Assembly (NCBI GenBank): GCA_014764515.1
Contig: JACXWD010000005.1
Span: 1-64,000 of the forward strand
Reading direction: 5' to 3'
Source: Candidatus Polarisedimenticola svalbardensis
Lineage (GTDB): Bacteria; Acidobacteriota; Polarisedimenticolia; Polarisedimenticolales; Polarisedimenticolaceae
Length of the DNA: 64,000 bases
Shown one piece after another: positions 1-8,374 of the stretch. The first letter of the stretch is position 1. The number at the start of each line of letters is the position of its first letter. The notes beneath the pieces are model-generated. The model had not been told where the DNA came from and made no database searches. It saw only the letters and a program-made list of their open reading frames with translations. A program made the position numbers and the translations under genes.

Positions 1-308
1 CGACGGTCCTTGAAAGAACCCGTGAGATCGGTATCCGCCGCGCCATCGGAGCTAAGAGGGCGGATATCCGCCGTCAGTTCCTGATAGAAGCTTTGACGGT
101 TTCCCTGATTGGAGGTCTGGCAGGCGTGGTGCTGGGTTTTGCCCTGGCCTGGATCATCTCTCTGTTTTCCGGATGGCCGTTCGCCTGGTCCATGACCGCC
201 CCGCTTATAGCGTTTGTAGTTTGCGCCGTTACCGGCCTGGGATTCGGGCTCTATCCCGCGGTCAAAGCCGCCCGGCTCGATCCGATCGAAGCGCTCAGTC
301 GTTTGTAG
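1..308 (+). CDS. ABC transporter permease, MacB/FtsX family (C-terminal part)
   Basis: Only the last 101 residues are in the window; the gene starts before base 1 and is read in the frame beginning at base 3. The stretch ERTREIGIRRAIGA just before a membrane segment is the hallmark of the FtsX/MacB permease C-terminal domain. Two hydrophobic segments follow (roughly VSLIGGLAGVVLGFALAWII and LIAFVVCAVTGLGFGLYPA), and the protein ends with the usual PAVKAARLDPIEALS tail. MacB-type permeases couple cytoplasmic ATP hydrolysis to movement of a periplasmic domain, for lipoprotein, peptide or macrolide export. The substrate cannot be told from this fragment. The stop is TAG at 306-308. Confidence 0.88.
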   Translation, partial: TVLERTREIGIRRAIGAKRADIRRQFLIEALTVSLIGGLAGVVLGFALAWIISLFSGWPFAWSMTAPLIAFVVCAVTGLGFGLYPAVKAARLDPIEALSRL

Positions 309-623
309 CATTTAAGATGTAGCAGGCGACCGGAAGCCTGCGTCAGCAAGAGGTTCGGTGTTCCCCATGATTCCGATCGGGAAAGCGGGAATGATCCGGA
401 TTCGTTCAAAGTTCCTGCTTGACTTCATTGTCACATCACCATAAAACTGGCACGTCGACGTGGCGGTTCCGTTTGGAAATTCCCCCCTCCGACACATCGC
501 ACGGGCAGTACCAGAAGTTTTATTCGTGAGTCCATCAACCGGGACCGGTTGGCTCCGAACCGGCCGGCCCCCGTTGGATATATAAGGTCTAGCAGCGGAC
601 GACAGCAGTCCGGGGGGTACGCG
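309..623. other. Intergenic region upstream of the subtilase gene
   Basis: 315 bases without a convincing gene. It is less GC-rich around 400-450, where a possible sigma70-like promoter lies. The last part holds the ribosome-binding sequence (CGGGGGG at 611-617). No hairpin followed by a T-run was seen after the permease gene. Confidence 0.5.
419..447 (+). promoter_or_regulatory. Possible sigma70-like promoter for the subtilase gene
   Basis: TTGACT (419-424), a 17-base spacer and TAAAAC (442-447) in the most AT-rich part of the gap. The -35 matches 5 of 6 and the -10 matches 4 of 6. It would give a leader of about 170 bases. Judged by eye only. Confidence 0.3.
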
Positions 624-3600
624 ATGCGACGTTCCAGGATACCGATTCTCTTCATTCTCACCCTCATGATCGTGGCGGCGGCGGCGGTGGTTCCACCGTT
701 TATGTCGGCGCCTGAACGGGCGGAGCTTGCTCCACACGTGCCCGGCGAGATTCTGATCAAAATGTCGGCAGCTGCCGACGGACCTGCAAAGGCCGGTCTG
801 CAGGCGATGGTTTTGGGCGAGGCGCGGCAGCAGTTCCGCTCCGGCGCGCAACGCTGGGTCCTGGGCCCGAACTTTAATGTGGAACGGGCGATGGAACTCC
901 TGGAGGGCTCCCCTCTGGTCGAGTACGTTGAACCGAACTACCTTCTGTCCCTGGATCTGATCCCCAACGATCCCCGGATGGGCGAACTGTGGGGCATGCA
1001 TAACACCGGCCAGACCGGCGGCACTCCCGACGCCGATATTGACGCCGATTTGGCGTGGGGCGTTTCCACCGGCAGCCACGATGTCCTGGTCGGCGTCATC
1101 GACACCGGCATCGATTACAACCATCCGGACCTGGCGGCGAACGTCTGGACCAACCCGGGTGAAATCGCTGACAACGGCATCGATGACGACGGCAACGGCT
1201 ACATCGATGACATCCACGGCTGGGATTTCATCAACAACGACAGCGACCCGTTCGACGACAACGGCCACGGCACCCACTGCTCCGGCACCATCGGTGGTGT
1301 CGGCGACAACGGCATCGGTGTGGCCGGCGTGAACTGGGACGTCTCCATCATGGGGCTGAAGTTCCTCTCCGCCGGCGGATCAGGCTCCACCGACGACGCG
1401 GTCAGCGCCATTGACTATGCCGTCATGATGGGCGCCGACCTGACCTCCAACTCCTGGGGCGGCGGCGGCTACTCCCAGACGATGTACGACGCCATCGCGG
1501 CGGCCGGCGCCATCGGCCAGGCGTTCGTGGCGGCAGCGGGTAACAGCGGGAGCGACAACGACGTTTCGCCGCACTACCCGAGCAACTACGACCTTCCCAA
1601 CGTGATCTCGGTTGCGGCCACCGACCACAACGACGCCAAGGCGTCGTTCTCCAGTTACGGCCTGACCACCGTCGATCTGGGCGCCCCGGGTGTTGATATC
1701 CTGAGCACCCTGCCTGGCAACTCCTACGGCCTGCTGTCCGGCACCTCCATGGCGACCCCCCACGTGGCCGGCGTCACGGCGCTGATCCGGTCCGTCTCGC
1801 CTGACATCCCGATGGCCCAGCTCAAGACCGTCCTGTTGAACTCCGCAGACCCGATCCCGTCCATGGACGGAATCACGGTGAGCGGCGCCCGGCTGAACGC
1901 GTTCTTCGCCATCGCCGAACCGGACAACGTGGCTCCGGGGCAGGTCGACGACCTGGCAACGGAAAACCCCAGCTCCAACGCCCTCGGCCTGACCTGGACC
2001 GCTACCGGTGATGACGGCAACGTCGGCACCGCCAATTTCTACCAGGTACGTTACTCCACGGCGGTCATCGACGACACCAACTTCGACGCGGCATCCCTGG
2101 CCTCCGGCGCGCCCAACCCCGGGCCTGCCGGTGCAGCCGAGAGTATGGAAGTTGCCGGCCTGGACGCCGACACGGTGTACTACTTCGCCTTGAAGGCGTT
2201 TGATGAATGGGGCAACGCCGGTGCGCTTTCCAACGTCGCCAGCGGCATGACCCTGCCTCCACCGACGGCGGATCTGACCCCGCTGGTTCTCTCCGATAAT
2301 CTGTTCACCGGTGGGGAATCGGACCATACCCTCACCCTGAGCAACGTCGGTGTCGGCACCCTGGACTTCACCATCCCCATACCCCAGGTCGGCGAGCCGA
2401 CCACGGCCCAGACCCCCCTGGCACTGGGCAAGGACGACCTGGATCCTCGCGCCGGCGACCCGGTCACAGCCGGTATCGGCGGACCTGACGGCTTCGGTTA
2501 CCGCTGGATCGACAGCGATGAGCCGGGCGGACCGGTGTTCTCCTGGGTCGATATCTCAGGAACCGGCAGCGCCATCGGCGTCACAGGTGACGACGCAACC
2601 AGCACTCCGATCGATCTGGACTTCGAATTCCCGTTCTACGGCGGGTTCGTCACGGCAATCCAGGTCTGCACCAACGGCTGGCTCTCTTTCGGCACCAGCA
2701 GCACCGCGTACGGCAACCAGCCACTTCCCACCACCGGTGCCCCGCTGAACCTGGTGGCGCCGTTCTGGGATGACCTCAACCCCGGTGGCGTCAACCGGAT
2801 GCACTACCAGTCGTTCGGGACCTACGCCATCGTGCAGTGGACCGACATGCCCCGTTACAGCGGTACCGGGACCTATACGTTCCAGGCGATCCTGGACTCC
2901 ACCGGCGCCATTACCTACCAGTACCTGAGCATGACCGGCGACGTGGCCAGTTCCACCGTCGGTATTCAGAACTCCAACGCCAGCGACGGTCTGACCGTCG
3001 CCTTCAACCAGGCGTTCCTGCACGACAACATGGCGGTGCAGATCTCGGCGATTCCCCAGTGGCTCAGCGCCGGACCGGTTTCCGGACGCCTGGGCGCCGG
3101 CGAATCGATCCCGATCAACGTCCACATGGACGCCTCGGGCCTCGAGGGTGGTGTGTACCCTGGAGCGGTCAACGTCCTGACCAACGATCCGGGCAATGCG
3201 GTTATGACTGTGGACGTCACCTTGAACGTCACCGGCGCTCCGGATGCGGAAGTCGATCCGGCCGCCCTCAATTACGGTGACCGCTTCCTCGGCATCGGTG
3301 GAGACCTGGCGCTGATCGTGCGCAACACCGGCACCGACGTCCTGCACGTGACCGATATCGCGTTGGGCTCCCTGGATTTGAGTACTTCGCATACCGTGTT
3401 CGACCTGGCGCCTCGAGAGGCGATGGAAGTCACCATCGGGTGGGTGCCGTCGGTTCTGGGAGCGCTGTCTTCAACCGTCACCGTTTACAGCAACGACGCC
3501 GCGGAGCCGACCATCGTCGTTCCTGTGACCGGCAACGCCCTCCCGGCCCCCGAGATTATCACCACACCGATGTCGTTCGACGAGACCCTGTTCACCGGTC

Positions 3601-6600
3601 AGACCGTGACCCGGGTGCTCAACGTGCTGAACGCCGGTGGCAGTGACCTGGTCATCACCGCCGCCGCCGATCTGGGCGACGGCCTGGCCCCGGTGGTCAG
3701 TTCCGGCCTCGGCGCCGAAGGCGCAGGCGGCCCTGACGCCTTCGGTTACAGCTGGAAGGACTCAGACGAATCCGGCGGCCCCACCTTTAACTGGGTGGAC
3801 ATCTCGGCCATCGGGACACCGATCGATCTGGGAACGCCGCCGGCGGACGACGACAACTCCGGCCCGATCCCGCTGGGGTTCACCTTCCCGTTCTACGGCA
3901 ACAACTTCCCAACGGTGAACGTGTGCTCCAATGGCTGGCTGAGCTTCACCAGCACTTCCACGGATTACACCAACGGCCTGCTTCCGGGCACCAGCGCTCC
4001 GGAGAACCTGATCGCACCGTTGCACGACGACCTGCGGTTCTCCTCTGCCGGGGCTGCGGCGCACTACTACAACGACGGCACCCGGTTCATCGTGCAGTAC
4101 ACCGACGTGCAGAAGTACTTCAGCAACGGTTCCCTGACCTTCCAGGTGATCCTGTACCCCAACGGCAAGATCGTCTTCCAGTACCTGACCATGTCCGGTG
4201 CGCTGCTGAACAGCGCCACGGTGGGGATCCAGGACAGCACACGCGCCATCGCATCCCAGATGGCCTACAACACGGACTACATTCACGACAACATGGCCAT
4301 CGAGATCAGCACCACGCCGGAATGGATGGCGGTGACCCCGGCCAACGCCACGATCCCGCCGGGAGAATCGTTCAACTTCGACGTTCTCTTCGACGCCAAC
4401 GATCGTGACGGCGGCGACCTGTTCGGCAACGTGGTTCTCACCACCAACATCCCGTCCGAACCCCAGGTCCTGGTTCCGGCCGTGCTGCACGTCATCGGCG
4501 TGCCGGTAGTCGGAGTGATCCCCGAATCCTACGCCTACGGCGATCGCTTTGTTGGATACCCGTACCTGACCTCGTTCCAGGTGGTCAACACCGGCACCGA
4601 CGTTCTGAACGTCTACGACGTGACCACCAACCACGGCACTCTTACCGTGGACGACGGCTCCGGGGCAGGGGAACAGAGCATGGACGCCGAATTCCCGCTT
4701 CCTCCGGGAGCATCACGACTGTTCACCATGAGGTGGTTCCCGACGTCCGCCGGTCCGCTGGATGCGGCGGTCTCAATCGAGAGCGACGACCCGGTCAACC
4801 CGGTGCTGATCCTGCCAGTAACCGGCAACGCCCTTCTTCCGCCGGTGGCGGCCTGGTCGCCAGGCTCCTTCACGGAGGACCTGCTGGTTGGCGACATCGT
4901 CAATCGCACACTGCATATCGACAACACCGGCGGCAGCGACCTGGACTTCTCGGTCGCCCTGGTTGAAGCCGGCACCGAAAGTGTCACCGTCTACCCCGAT
5001 GTCAAGGTCGGCAAGGGTGAAGAACTGCCCGGACCCGGATTCCTGGGCTCCGGCGGACCGGATGTGTTCGGCTACAAGTGGATCGATTCGGACGAAACCG
5101 GCGGACCGGTCTTCGACTGGTTCGACATCTCGGCGATCGGCACCCCTGTCAACCTGGGTACAGGTTCGATTGACGACCGCAACTCCGGCCCGATCGACAT
5201 GGGCATGAGCGTCCCGTTCTACGGCAACACCTTCACTTCGGTGAACGTTTGCTCCAACGGCTGGCTGAGCTTCACCAGCACCTCCACCGACCTGTCCAAC
5301 AGTGCGCTGCCGGGCACCGGTTCGCCCGAGAACCTGCTGGCCGCCTTCCACGACGACCTGCGGTTCACGTCGGCAGGCGCCGAGGCGCACTACTACAACG
5401 ATGGCTCGCGGTTCATCGTGCAGTACACCGACGTGCAGAAGTACTACAGCACCGGTTCGTTGACCTTCCAGGTCATCCTGTACCAGGACGGCCGGATCGT
5501 GTACCAGTACCTGACGATGGAAGGGACGCTGAACAGCGCTACCATCGGCATCCAGAACGACGCCCGGGATGACGGCCTGACCGTTGTCTACAACGACGCG
5601 TACGTCCACAACAACATGGCGATCCTGTTCGCGCCTCTGGTGGACTGGCTGACCTTGTCACCCTTGACCGGAACCGTGCCGGCCGGCGGATTTGCTGATC
5701 TGGACGTCACGTTCAATACCACGGCGCTGATCGGTGGCGACTACGAAGCCAGCATCGATCTGACCACCAACGATCCGGCCAACGCCCTGATAATGGTGCC
5801 GGTAAACCTGCATGTCACCGGCATCCCGGATATCGACGCCGTGCCGGTTTCCCTGAGCTTCCCGACAACGTTCGTCGGGTACTCGACCGTACTACCGATG
5901 TCGATTCAGAACGTCGGCACCGACATCCTGACCATCACCTCCGCCGACGTTACCGGTGACTTCACACAGGCCGGGCTGACCCTTCCGGTGGACCTGCCGC
6001 CAGGCGGCGTCATTCCGGTTGATGTGACGTTCTCGCCGACGGCGGCAGGCGCACTGTCCGGCAGCCTGGTCATCGGCAGCAACGATCCGGACGAGGCGCC
6101 GTTCACGGTGACCTTCTCCGGTGACGCCCTGATCCCGCCGGTGATCGGCTCCGATCGGACCTCGATCTACCGGGCCCTGCCGCCAGGCGGCATGGGAACC
6201 GAGACCATCACTCTCTCCAATACCGGCGGGAGCGACCTGGTCTGGGATTCCGGCTCCAACTTCATCAGTGGTGCGGCGGTGACGCCTTACCCGGTGCTGG
6301 ACCTGGCCAAGGACGAAGAAGACCCGCGGCCCGGCATCCTCGGTTCCGGCGGGCCCGACCTGTTCGGGTACACCTGGGTCGACTCCGACGAGCCGGGCGG
6401 TCCGGTCTATGACTGGGTCGATATCTCCGGCGTAGGGACGCAGGTGATATTCAGCACCTCCGGATACTCCGATGACTCCAACAAGGGTCCGTTCCCGATC
6501 GGATTCGACTTCTCCCTCTACGGACTGGACTTCAACGAGGTCCGGTTCTCCACCAACGGCTGGATGTCGTTCACCAACACATCCACCGACTACTCCAACG

Positions 6601-8054
6601 ATCCGCTGCCCAGCTCCGGCGGCCCGGAAAACCTCCTGGCCCTGTTCTGGGACGACCTGGTCCATCGCTCCGGCACCGGTTCGGAACCGGTCGCCTCGGC
6701 GGTGTACTACCACAACGACGGCACCCGCTTCATCGCCCAGTACCAGGACATGTACCGGATCGGTAACTACACCCATCAGATGTCCTTCCAGGTCATCCTG
6801 TACCCCAGCGGCAAGATCGTCTACCAGTACCAGACGATGGGCTCCGGTACACTGAACAGCGCCACCATCGGCATCCAGAACGCAACCAAGGATGACGCCC
6901 TGATGGTGGCCTACAACACGGCCTACATCCACGACAACATGGCGATCGAGCTGAAGAGCTCGCCGGAGTGGATGATCCTGGATCCGGTCAGCGGTGTGAT
7001 TCCCGCCGGCGGCAGCCAGGTGATCACGGTGAACCTCGATGCCACCGATCTCGCGGAAGGGATCCACGAGGCGACCATCGATTTCATTAGCAACGACCCG
7101 GCCACCCCGCTTTACCAGGTGCCGGTGACTCTCAACGTCAACCAGCCGCCGGTGGCGATGTGCGCCCCGATCACGGTTGAGACCGGTGCCGACAACTGCA
7201 TCGGAGACGCTTCCATCGACAACGGTTCATACGATCCGGATGGCGGCGCGGTGAGTCTGGTTCAGGATCCGGCAGGACCGTACCCGCTGGGCGACACCAT
7301 GGTCACCCTGACGGTCACGGATGAAACCGGACTGAGCGATCAGTGCATGGCGACCGTCACGGTCATCGACGTCGTACCGCCGGAACTCACGGTTGTACTG
7401 ACGCCGGATGAACTCTGGCCGCCGAACCATCAGATGATGGACGTCGAGGCTATCGTTGTCGCAAGCGACAACTGCGGGCCGCCTGCAGTGGTCCTGACCT
7501 CGGTCACCAGCAACGAGGCTGACAACGGACCTGGCGACGGCAACACCGTCGGCGACATCCAGGGAACGGACATCGGCACCGCCGACTTCCAGTTCATGCT
7601 CCGTGCCGAACGCTCGGCACAGGGCACCGGACGGATCTACACCGCGACCTATACGGCCACCGACGGTTCCGGCAACCAGACGGTTGTTTCCGGTTACTCG
7701 CTGGTGCCCCACGATCAGGGCGGGGTGACCGATCCGGTCTCCATCATGGTGCTGGCCGACGCTGCCGGAGCCCTGGTTTCCTGGCAGGGTGTGACGAAAG
7801 CCGATTACTACAACGTGATCCGTGCGAACCTGCACGACATCCGGGATGCCGGAGTCGTGTACGACCTCGGTGCAGTGACCTGCGTCGAGGCCGGCTCCCA
7901 GGACCTGTCCACCGCCGGTTTCGAGGATTCCGGCATACCGGCCTCGGGTCAGATGTTCATCTACCTGGTCGAGTACAACGACGGAATCAGCAGCTCCTAT
8001 GGTTCGGTATCGGCAGACAAGCCGAGGATCCCGGGCCCTGGAGGATGTGAGTAA
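624..8054 (+). CDS. Giant secreted subtilisin-like serine protease (S8) with repeat modules
   Basis: A secreted endopeptidase of 2476 residues. ATG 624 is chosen because CGGGGGG lies seven bases upstream and a clean signal peptide (MRRSRIPILFILTLM...) starts there; an in-frame ATG at 549 would only add a charged tail. Order: signal peptide, propeptide-like segment (about 35-130), S8 domain (about 145-410) with catalytic Asp160 in VIDTGID, His215 in NGHGTHCSGT and Ser375 in SGTSMATPHVAG, a fibronectin-III-like domain (about 440-545), four ~430-residue units (about 550-2170), then HYR/PKD-like domains and a final module ending YGSVSADKPRIPG plus Cys. The C-terminal ~230 residues closely resemble the end of the acylase at 12781. 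All three catalytic motifs are intact, so activity is likely; substrate unknown. A strong terminator follows. Confidence 0.92.
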   Translation: MRRSRIPILFILTLMIVAAAAVVPPFMSAPERAELAPHVPGEILIKMSAAADGPAKAGLQAMVLGEARQQFRSGAQRWVLGPNFNVERAMELLEGSPLVEYVEPNYLLSLDLIPNDPRMGELWGMHNTGQTGGTPDADIDADLAWGVSTGSHDVLVGVIDTGIDYNHPDLAANVWTNPGEIADNGIDDDGNGYIDDIHGWDFINNDSDPFDDNGHGTHCSGTIGGVGDNGIGVAGVNWDVSIMGLKFLSAGGSGSTDDAVSAIDYAVMMGADLTSNSWGGGGYSQTMYDAIAAAGAIGQAFVAAAGNSGSDNDVSPHYPSNYDLPNVISVAATDHNDAKASFSSYGLTTVDLGAPGVDILSTLPGNSYGLLSGTSMATPHVAGVTALIRSVSPDIPMAQLKTVLLNSADPIPSMDGITVSGARLNAFFAIAEPDNVAPGQVDDLATENPSSNALGLTWTATGDDGNVGTANFYQVRYSTAVIDDTNFDAASLASGAPNPGPAGAAESMEVAGLDADTVYYFALKAFDEWGNAGALSNVASGMTLPPPTADLTPLVLSDNLFTGGESDHTLTLSNVGVGTLDFTIPIPQVGEPTTAQTPLALGKDDLDPRAGDPVTAGIGGPDGFGYRWIDSDEPGGPVFSWVDISGTGSAIGVTGDDATSTPIDLDFEFPFYGGFVTAIQVCTNGWLSFGTSSTAYGNQPLPTTGAPLNLVAPFWDDLNPGGVNRMHYQSFGTYAIVQWTDMPRYSGTGTYTFQAILDSTGAITYQYLSMTGDVASSTVGIQNSNASDGLTVAFNQAFLHDNMAVQISAIPQWLSAGPVSGRLGAGESIPINVHMDASGLEGGVYPGAVNVLTNDPGNAVMTVDVTLNVTGAPDAEVDPAALNYGDRFLGIGGDLALIVRNTGTDVLHVTDIALGSLDLSTSHTVFDLAPREAMEVTIGWVPSVLGALSSTVTVYSNDAAEPTIVVPVTGNALPAPEIITTPMSFDETLFTGQTVTRVLNVLNAGGSDLVITAAADLGDGLAPVVSSGLGAEGAGGPDAFGYSWKDSDESGGPTFNWVDISAIGTPIDLGTPPADDDNSGPIPLGFTFPFYGNNFPTVNVCSNGWLSFTSTSTDYTNGLLPGTSAPENLIAPLHDDLRFSSAGAAAHYYNDGTRFIVQYTDVQKYFSNGSLTFQVILYPNGKIVFQYLTMSGALLNSATVGIQDSTRAIASQMAYNTDYIHDNMAIEISTTPEWMAVTPANATIPPGESFNFDVLFDANDRDGGDLFGNVVLTTNIPSEPQVLVPAVLHVIGVPVVGVIPESYAYGDRFVGYPYLTSFQVVNTGTDVLNVYDVTTNHGTLTVDDGSGAGEQSMDAEFPLPPGASRLFTMRWFPTSAGPLDAAVSIESDDPVNPVLILPVTGNALLPPVAAWSPGSFTEDLLVGDIVNRTLHIDNTGGSDLDFSVALVEAGTESVTVYPDVKVGKGEELPGPGFLGSGGPDVFGYKWIDSDETGGPVFDWFDISAIGTPVNLGTGSIDDRNSGPIDMGMSVPFYGNTFTSVNVCSNGWLSFTSTSTDLSNSALPGTGSPENLLAAFHDDLRFTSAGAEAHYYNDGSRFIVQYTDVQKYYSTGSLTFQVILYQDGRIVYQYLTMEGTLNSATIGIQNDARDDGLTVVYNDAYVHNNMAILFAPLVDWLTLSPLTGTVPAGGFADLDVTFNTTALIGGDYEASIDLTTNDPANALIMVPVNLHVTGIPDIDAVPVSLSFPTTFVGYSTVLPMSIQNVGTDILTITSADVTGDFTQAGLTLPVDLPPGGVIPVDVTFSPTAAGALSGSLVIGSNDPDEAPFTVTFSGDALIPPVIGSDRTSIYRALPPGGMGTETITLSNTGGSDLVWDSGSNFISGAAVTPYPVLDLAKDEEDPRPGILGSGGPDLFGYTWVDSDEPGGPVYDWVDISGVGTQVIFSTSGYSDDSNKGPFPIGFDFSLYGLDFNEVRFSTNGWMSFTNTSTDYSNDPLPSSGGPENLLALFWDDLVHRSGTGSEPVASAVYYHNDGTRFIAQYQDMYRIGNYTHQMSFQVILYPSGKIVYQYQTMGSGTLNSATIGIQNATKDDALMVAYNTAYIHDNMAIELKSSPEWMILDPVSGVIPAGGSQVITVNLDATDLAEGIHEATIDFISNDPATPLYQVPVTLNVNQPPVAMCAPITVETGADNCIGDASIDNGSYDPDGGAVSLVQDPAGPYPLGDTMVTLTVTDETGLSDQCMATVTVIDVVPPELTVVLTPDELWPPNHQMMDVEAIVVASDNCGPPAVVLTSVTSNEADNGPGDGNTVGDIQGTDIGTADFQFMLRAERSAQGTGRIYTATYTATDGSGNQTVVSGYSLVPHDQGGVTDPVSIMVLADAAGALVSWQGVTKADYYNVIRANLHDIRDAGVVYDLGAVTCVEAGSQDLSTAGFEDSGIPASGQMFIYLVEYNDGISSSYGSVSADKPRIPGPGGCE
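2270..7143 (+). repeat. Four tandem ~1.3-kb coding repeats in the subtilase gene
   Basis: Four units, each centred on GGPD-x-FGY-x-W-x-DSDE-x-GGP-x-x-x-W-x-DIS, begin near 2478, 3726, 5052 and 6346, spaced about 1248, 1326 and 1294 bases. Each unit combines that beta-rich 'FGY-W-DSDE' domain, with a CSNGWLSFT-like core and a HDNMAI-like end, and one or two ASPM/SPD2/HYDIN-like immunoglobulin domains (NTGTDVL motif). Units 2 and 3 are the most alike at DNA level (compare 3925-4160 with 5249-5485), which suggests a recent duplication. Confidence 0.85.
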
Positions 8055-8095
8055 GAACACGGAATAAACACGGTCCGTCAAGGAACCGTTCACTC

Positions 8096-8134
8096 GCCCG
8101 CCGGCGCGCTCCCCTGCGCCGGCGGGCATTTTTG
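8096..8134 (+). terminator. Rho-independent terminator after the subtilase gene
   Basis: A perfect 12-bp stem, GCCCGCCGGCGC (8096-8107) with GCGCCGGCGGGC (8116-8127), an 8-base loop and then ATTTTTG. It lies 41 bases after the stop codon. The same stem sequence ends the acylase operon at 16671. Confidence 0.92.
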
Positions 8135-8374
8135 TGTCCCTGCAAAAAGCAGGGGATGCTTCCTGAAGCAGCAGGGGAGTCCAGACAGAGATATCTCCCG
8201 AAAACTGAACAGAGTTGCAGGCACTTTTGGGTGTCGAGCCTCTCTTATCCATAGGCCGGGCGTGGAACGAGGTAATCTTCCCGCTTGACCGCAAGGCTAC
8301 CTCTTCGATATACAAGATGAACGTTGGTGGGGACCGACGCGCAGACCGCATGCCAATTTGCACGGGGGACTGGA
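8135..8374 (+). other. Leader region of the TonB receptor gene, with small hairpins
   Basis: 240 bases without a gene, between the terminator and the receptor start. CCCTGC (8138-8143) can pair with GCAGGG directly after AAAAA (8149-8154), or with a second GCAGGGG at 8171-8177 enclosing a TGCTTC-CT-GAAGCA hairpin. These hairpins lie upstream of the best promoter (8285-8314), so they may be terminator debris rather than a leader switch. No recognised riboswitch was identified. Confidence 0.4.
8285..8314 (+). promoter_or_regulatory. Likely sigma70-like promoter of the TonB receptor gene
   Basis: TTGACC (8285-8290), an 18-base spacer and TATACA (8309-8314). The predicted start of transcription near 8321 leaves a leader of about 54 bases before ATG 8375. 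Confidence 0.45.

Noticed and set aside
312-1277. Antisense frame across the subtilase start
   Set aside because: Val/Asp-rich shadow of the coding strand with no start context.
8250-8345. Resemblance to a c-di-GMP-I (GEMM) riboswitch, from GACCGCAAGGCTACC
   Set aside because: The conserved GCAAA/GNRA tetraloop and receptor arrangement is not present, and the best promoter (8285-8314) lies inside the segment.
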